NCBI GenBank assembly: GCA_964581605.1
Contig: CAZOPF010000031.1
Span: 1-54,003 of the forward strand
Reading direction: 5' to 3'
From: CAADGU01 sp964581605
GTDB taxonomy: Bacteria > Chloroflexota > Anaerolineae > Promineifilales > Promineifilaceae
Length of the DNA: 54,003 bases
Part shown: positions 50,765 to 54,003 of the stretch, piece by piece
Numbering within the stretch: the stretch's first letter is position 1
Layout: the number at the start of each line of letters is the position of its first letter
Translations under genes and position numbers: made by a program
Notes under the pieces: model-generated
The model's database searches: none
Seen by the model: the letters and a program-made list of their open reading frames with translations, nothing else
Told to the model about the DNA's origin: nothing

Positions 50765-53202
50765 ACCGCTACGCCCACTGGCTCCTGGCAAATGATGGTG
50801 GCGTCGCCCGGCAGACGGCCGTTCACCACCACCTCTTGCGCCCGTGTAATGCTCATCAGGTCGGCCTGGCTTTGTTGCAGCCAATGGGCCATCTGGTCAT
50901 CCTCCGTTTGCAAGTAAAGGGCAGCCAGGTCAACCCCCGGTGAGAGGTTGTGTGTGCTTTTGTGGCGGCGCACGGCCGTTGCAATTTCCACCAACAGTTC
51001 CCCTGCCGCCAACGCCTCTTCATCCAGCCAGGCCAGATTAACAACAGGCCATTGCGCCAGGTGAATGGAGAGAGCGCCATCAATGGTGGCAAACAAACCC
51101 TGATAAATCTCCTCCGTGATGTGTGGCAGTATGGGCGCAAACAACTTCAGTGTTGTCAGCAGGGCATGATAAAGAGCATAAACCGTGCCAGACGCTTCTT
51201 CGTTTCCGGCGTACAACCGCATTTTTGCCATTTCCAGATAATTGTCGGCCAGTACCCGCCAGAAAAACGCTTCCGTTTCACTGCGGGCCGTGGCGTAATC
51301 ATACTGCTGCCAGAGGGTGGTGTTGCGCTGAACCAGATGGGCGGTGTGAGCCAGAAGCCAGCGGTCGGCAGGGGTGAAATCCGTAATGCGTGAGCCGTGA
51401 GCCGTGAGCCGTGACGGATCAAGGAATTTTTCGCTGAATTTGGCGACGTTGTAGAGTTTGTTCACTAATTTGGCCCCGGCCTGGATTTTTTCTTCGCTGA
51501 TGATGGCGTCTTTACCCAGTGAAGTGCTGGCCGCCCAATAACGCACGGCATCGGCCGAATACTGCTCAATCATTGCCAATGGCGACATCGGCCCACCTCC
51601 CCGGCTCTTGCTGATTTTGCCCATGCCTTCGGCGGCTAATCCCCAACCTGAAATGGCGACCTGCTTAAACGGGACCTTGCCAAAGTGATGGTGCGATTTG
51701 AGGATGGTGTAAAACGCCCAGGTGCGGATGATCTCATGTGCCTGCGGCCGCAGCGTGAAAGGGTATACCTGATCGTATAGCTCGCCGTTACGCAGCCATC
51801 GCCCGGCAATTTGGGGCGAGAGGGAGGAGGTAAACCAGGTATCAAATACATCGGTTTCTGGCGTGAAGTTGGTGTGGTGGCAGTGGGGGCAAGGATGGGA
51901 CGGCCGTGTTACCATCGGGTCAACCGGCAAATCTTCCTCTGCGGCCAGGACGGCCGTGCCACATTGGGCGCAGTACCACAGTGGAAAGGGCACGCCAAAA
52001 TACCGCTGGCGGCTGATGCACCAATCCCAACTGAGATTTTCTACCCATTGACGGTAACGGCCGTGCATATGGGCGGGATGCCAGGTGATCTGCTCCCCGG
52101 CCGCCAATAGTTCCGGTTTGTAGTCCAGTACGCGAATAAACCATTGCGGTGTGACCACATATTCCACCGGCGTATCACACCGTTCATGCACCCGCACCGT
52201 CTGGGCAATGGGTTGTTCGGCCAACACAGCCCCTTGCTCACGCCATGTCTGAATAATGGCCTGCCGTGCTTCGGTAACAGTGAGACCAGTAAACGGAGCG
52301 GCGGCCGCCGTCAGACGGCCGTTGCGCTCTAACACTTCGATGATGGGTAACTGGTGTGTCTTTTGCCAGGCCACATCGGCCGTGTCGCCAAACGTACAGC
52401 ACATCACCGCGCCTGTGCCCTTCTGTGGGTCGGCGGCGGGGTCAGCCAGCAAAGGCACGGTTTGCCCCAATGGCGTGACAACAGGTTGGCCGATGAGAGA
52501 TTGGTAACGGCCGTCGGCCGGATGCACAAAGACGGCCACACAGGCGGGCAGCAGTTCGGGGCGAGTGGTGGCAATGGGCAGGGCATCCCCATCTGGCAGG
52601 CGGAAAACGAGCGTGTAAAAGATAGTTTCCCTTTCCAGATCATCCACATCCGCCTGGGCGATAGCTGTCTGGCACTTTGGGCACCAGATGGTGGGCGACT
52701 GTTGCCGATACGCCAGCCCTTTTTGGTGCAGGTCAATAAACGACCATTGTGCCAGGCGGCGGGAATGTTCATCAATAGTCCGATAGCTGTAGCGCCAATC
52801 TACTGACAGCCCCAACCGCTGCCATAATTGGCGATATTCCTGTTCGGCTTCTTCGCTGGCAGCCAGACAATGGGCAGTGAACGTCGCACGATCCACATCG
52901 GCCGCACGAATTCCCTGCCGTTTTTCCACCAGCCGCTCGGTGGGCAAGCCGTTATCGTCATTGCCCATGGGGTAATAGACGTTACGGCCGTTCATGCGCC
53001 AGAAGCGGGCAATGAAATCTGTCTGGCTATAGGAGTAAACATGCCCCAGGTGCAGATGGCCAGAGGCGGTGGGTGGGGGTGTGTCAATAGTGAAGCGTGG
53101 TGTGATGGCCGCCGGGTCATAATGATAAACGCCCTGTTCTTGCCAGCGCGTCTGTTGGCCGGGTTCGGCCGTTTGTGGATGGTACCGTTTAGGTAAAGAC
53201 AT
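50749..53202 (-). CDS. valS: Valyl-tRNA synthetase
   Basis: The 817-residue class I synthetase starts at ATG 53202 with GGAGG five bases upstream. It has HLGH at residues 51-54, DNGLPTERLVEK, zinc-type cysteine pairs (WCPKCQ; CAQC and CPHC), the editing domain region (TTRPELLPACVAVFVHP), WDWCISRQR, and KISKS near residue 530. The DDNGLPTER block and the lack of a C-terminal coiled-coil arm resemble the archaeal-type ValRS subgroup also known from some bacteria. Residues encoded by 51381-51415 (PSRLTAHGSRIT) come from a heptamer repeat in the linker before the anticodon-binding domain. Expression is controlled by the T-box leader upstream. Confidence 0.97.
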   Translation of the reverse strand: MSLPKRYHPQTAEPGQQTRWQEQGVYHYDPAAITPRFTIDTPPPTASGHLHLGHVYSYSQTDFIARFWRMNGRNVYYPMGNDDNGLPTERLVEKRQGIRAADVDRATFTAHCLAASEEAEQEYRQLWQRLGLSVDWRYSYRTIDEHSRRLAQWSFIDLHQKGLAYRQQSPTIWCPKCQTAIAQADVDDLERETIFYTLVFRLPDGDALPIATTRPELLPACVAVFVHPADGRYQSLIGQPVVTPLGQTVPLLADPAADPQKGTGAVMCCTFGDTADVAWQKTHQLPIIEVLERNGRLTAAAAPFTGLTVTEARQAIIQTWREQGAVLAEQPIAQTVRVHERCDTPVEYVVTPQWFIRVLDYKPELLAAGEQITWHPAHMHGRYRQWVENLSWDWCISRQRYFGVPFPLWYCAQCGTAVLAAEEDLPVDPMVTRPSHPCPHCHHTNFTPETDVFDTWFTSSLSPQIAGRWLRNGELYDQVYPFTLRPQAHEIIRTWAFYTILKSHHHFGKVPFKQVAISGWGLAAEGMGKISKSRGGGPMSPLAMIEQYSADAVRYWAASTSLGKDAIISEEKIQAGAKLVNKLYNVAKFSEKFLDPSRLTAHGSRITDFTPADRWLLAHTAHLVQRNTTLWQQYDYATARSETEAFFWRVLADNYLEMAKMRLYAGNEEASGTVYALYHALLTTLKLFAPILPHITEEIYQGLFATIDGALSIHLAQWPVVNLAWLDEEALAAGELLVEIATAVRRHKSTHNLSPGVDLAALYLQTEDDQMAHWLQQSQADLMSITRAQEVVVNGRLPGDATIICQEPVGVAVIRHS
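51381..51415. repeat. Heptamer array inside the valS coding sequence
   Basis: Five exact-phase 7-base units (CCGTGAG type) are translated as a Ser/Thr/Arg/His-rich linker. The 35 bases plus flanks keep the valS frame. Confidence 0.92.
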
Positions 53203-53212
53203 GATAACCTCC

Positions 53213-53260
53213 GTAATGGGGTAATTGAATAACTGGGTAATTACGTAATTACCCAATAAC
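53213..53260. repeat. Octamer array in the valS leader
   Basis: Six exact 8-base units (GTAATGGG, GTAATTGA, GTAATTAC and relatives) fill the space between the T-box terminator and the valS ribosome site. It contains a perfect 22-base palindrome at 53234-53255. Confidence 0.92.
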
Positions 53261-53261
53261 T

Positions 53262-53300
53262 AAAACGAGCCTGCTCATCCCTGAGGACGAAGCAGGCTCG
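53262..53300 (-). terminator. T-box terminator
   Basis: CGAGCCTGCT pairs with AGCAGGCTCG on the minus strand, followed by TTTTAG. The loop side includes CGTCCTC, typical of T-box terminators, which competes with the antiterminator. Confidence 0.9.
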
Positions 53301-53636
53301 ACTCCGTGGTACCACCTCAATTCAGCCATCTGTTTGTGGTAACTGCTTGAGCAGGTGGACGGTTGCAACCGTCACTACAAACCTGGCCGCACTTTTCCCG
53401 ACGATCATCGGGTCAACGCTGTAACGGGCGCTCCCGTACCGATCTACTCTGGTTGGTACAGAGCCTAAGGGTTTTCTGGAACCCTTAGGCTCTGTGTGTG
53501 CTATCCATTTCTGCGGTATTCATTCCGGGTGACTTTCTGCTGGTGATGCCTGTGGGAGCTTTCAGCCGTGGCTCTCGCTTTTCTGTCAGGCTCTTGCCCG
53601 CATACTCCTCCCGGAGCCTATGAATAATGCGTTTGT
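53262..53636 (-). promoter_or_regulatory. T-box riboswitch for valS
   Basis: On the minus strand the leader contains the T-box sequence GAGGTGGTACCACGGAG (53318-53302), followed by an intrinsic terminator. Its bulge TGGT would pair with the ACCA end of tRNA-Val. In Stem I a GTC codon followed by A (53533-53531) lies opposite an AGGAGTA segment and next to a CCGGG/CCCGG helix, so the specifier reads valine. A Stem III hairpin of 14 base pairs is at 53459-53494. Uncharged tRNA-Val should favour read-through into valS. Confidence 0.93.
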
Positions 53637-53642
53637 GGTGGC

Positions 53643-53672
53643 ATTATAACCGGATGCAAAGCGTGTTGGCAA
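53643..53672 (-). promoter_or_regulatory. valS promoter
   Basis: TTGCCA (53672-53667) and a perfect TATAAT (53648-53643) are 18 bases apart on the minus strand. Transcription from about 53636 includes the whole T-box. Confidence 0.75.
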
Positions 53673-53720
53673 GGATGAAGGGCAACCGGGAACGGGGCAA
53701 CGGCCGGGCAGGTATTTTGC

Positions 53721-53748
53721 TTGACACAGTCGGGCATTTGCATAAAAT
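53721..53748 (+). promoter_or_regulatory. Promoter of the terminal small gene, giving a leaderless transcript
   Basis: A perfect TTGACA (53721-53726) and TAAAAT (53743-53748) are 16 bases apart. The predicted start of transcription, near 53755, is at the ATG (53757), and no ribosome site precedes it. Confidence 0.7.
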
Positions 53749-53756
53749 TAGAACAT

Positions 53757-53996
53757 ATGAGCGATAACTGGATTCGGGCAAGCGAAATTTCTACCTATCT
53801 CTACTGCCGCCGCGCCTGGTGGCTGAAGCGCACACGGGGCGTGCAACCGCAAAATGTGCATGAGTTGAAAAAAGGAACGGCGCATCATCAGGCACACGGC
53901 CGTGTTGTGGGCCAATCCATTTGGGCGCGGCGTGTGGCCTATGTTTTGCTGTTTATCACCATTGCCTTCTTCGCTTACCAACTCGTAATTGGGTAA
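53757..53996 (+). CDS. Small membrane protein with a Cas4-like N-terminal segment
   Basis: The 79-residue protein begins SDNWIRASEISTYLYCRRAWWL and continues with KKGTAHHQAHGR. This matches the start of Cas4/Dna2-type PD-(D/E)XK proteins: the first iron-sulfur cysteine (C17) and the GxxHxxxH-like segment. The catalytic D, E and K motifs and the other cysteines are absent; instead a single membrane helix (about 58-77) ends the protein. The TAA stop and last residues (VIG) come from an octamer repeat. A longer frame to 53721 would start inside the promoter and is rejected. Partner genes may lie beyond the window. Confidence 0.75.
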   Translation: MSDNWIRASEISTYLYCRRAWWLKRTRGVQPQNVHELKKGTAHHQAHGRVVGQSIWARRVAYVLLFITIAFFAYQLVIG

Positions 53997-54003
53997 TTAA
54001 GTA
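53985..54003 (+). repeat. Start of an octamer array at the window end
   Basis: GTAATTGG, GTAATTAA and GTA follow at 8-base steps and run out of the window. The array provides the stop codon of the small Cas4-like gene. Confidence 0.75.

Larger units (their letters stand above)
45..53903. repeat. Dispersed palindromic octamer ACGGCCGT (HIP1-like)
   Basis: By eye I counted about 110 copies across the window, both in genes and between them; about one or two would be expected at this composition. In coding regions it is read in all three phases, as Thr-Ala-Val, as Gly-Arg, or as Arg-Pro. Only one copy lies in the first 4.2 kb. Confidence 0.95.

Noticed and set aside
53266..53300. Phage attachment site or stand-alone terminator
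   Set aside because: The adjacent T-box sequence and specifier codon show that it is the terminator of the valS riboswitch.
53757..53996. Evidence for a CRISPR-Cas adaptation module
   Set aside because: Only the N-terminal segment of a Cas4-like fold is present, nuclease motifs are missing and no cas1, cas2 or array is in the window.

Overview
The window most likely comes from an uncultured member of the Chloroflexota (Anaerolineae-like). This is inferred from several traits: Pro/Thr-rich stalks on secreted and membrane proteins, a T-box leader in front of valS, a run of DUF4097/SHOCT-like/DUF2089 genes, DUF2079 and DUF951 family proteins, a menaquinone gene (MenA), and no visible lipopolysaccharide genes. 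No marker gene here fixes the class. The sequence contains one 100-N assembly gap (41596-41695), so it is a draft scaffold. I see no transposase, integrase, CRISPR array, tRNA or rRNA.

Layout. 1-3.9 kb: a truncated beta-propeller protein and a secreted M23 peptidase, in a stretch almost free of the octamer described below. 4-9.8 kb: prepilin peptidase, penicillin acylase-type hydrolase, LysM lipoprotein, urocanase. 10-16 kb: a hybrid sensor kinase, a ComM/YifB ATPase, a YozE-like protein and a TPR protein. 15.9-21.1 kb: a seven-gene minus-strand operon in which four proteins share one short SHOCT-like helical hairpin, together with two DUF4097 beta-repeat proteins and a DUF2089 zinc-ribbon regulator, behind a good promoter with direct repeats. 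21-26.5 kb: a processive glycosyltransferase, DUF951, site-2 protease, HD protein, TyrA-like dehydrogenase and GT4. 26.7-30.6 kb: rpoB, without rpoC or ribosomal protein genes beside it. 30.8-35.4 kb: carboxylesterase, DUF4287, MenA, UDP-glucose dehydrogenase. 35.7-42.3 kb: secreted SGNH-like and CAP proteins, TraB-like protein, a molybdopterin oxidoreductase, and a 42-bp-repeat coiled-coil protein that spans the assembly gap. 42.7-48.7 kb: an envelope glycosylation operon (GT2, methyltransferase, two polytopic membrane proteins, GT2). 48.7-54 kb: Ser/Thr kinase, small membrane protein, valS with a T-box leader, and a divergent small membrane protein with a Cas4-like N-terminus.

Two sequence-wide patterns stand out. 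First, the palindromic octamer ACGGCCGT occurs about 110 times by eye count, where about one or two would be expected by chance; it resembles HIP1 of cyanobacteria. Second, at least eleven arrays of 7-, 8- or 9-base units sit between genes. Many are arranged as inverted pairs that can fold into hairpins, and they repeatedly supply or touch a stop codon. One array lies inside valS and is translated. The best candidates for undescribed biology are these two repeat systems and the 15.9-21.1 kb operon.
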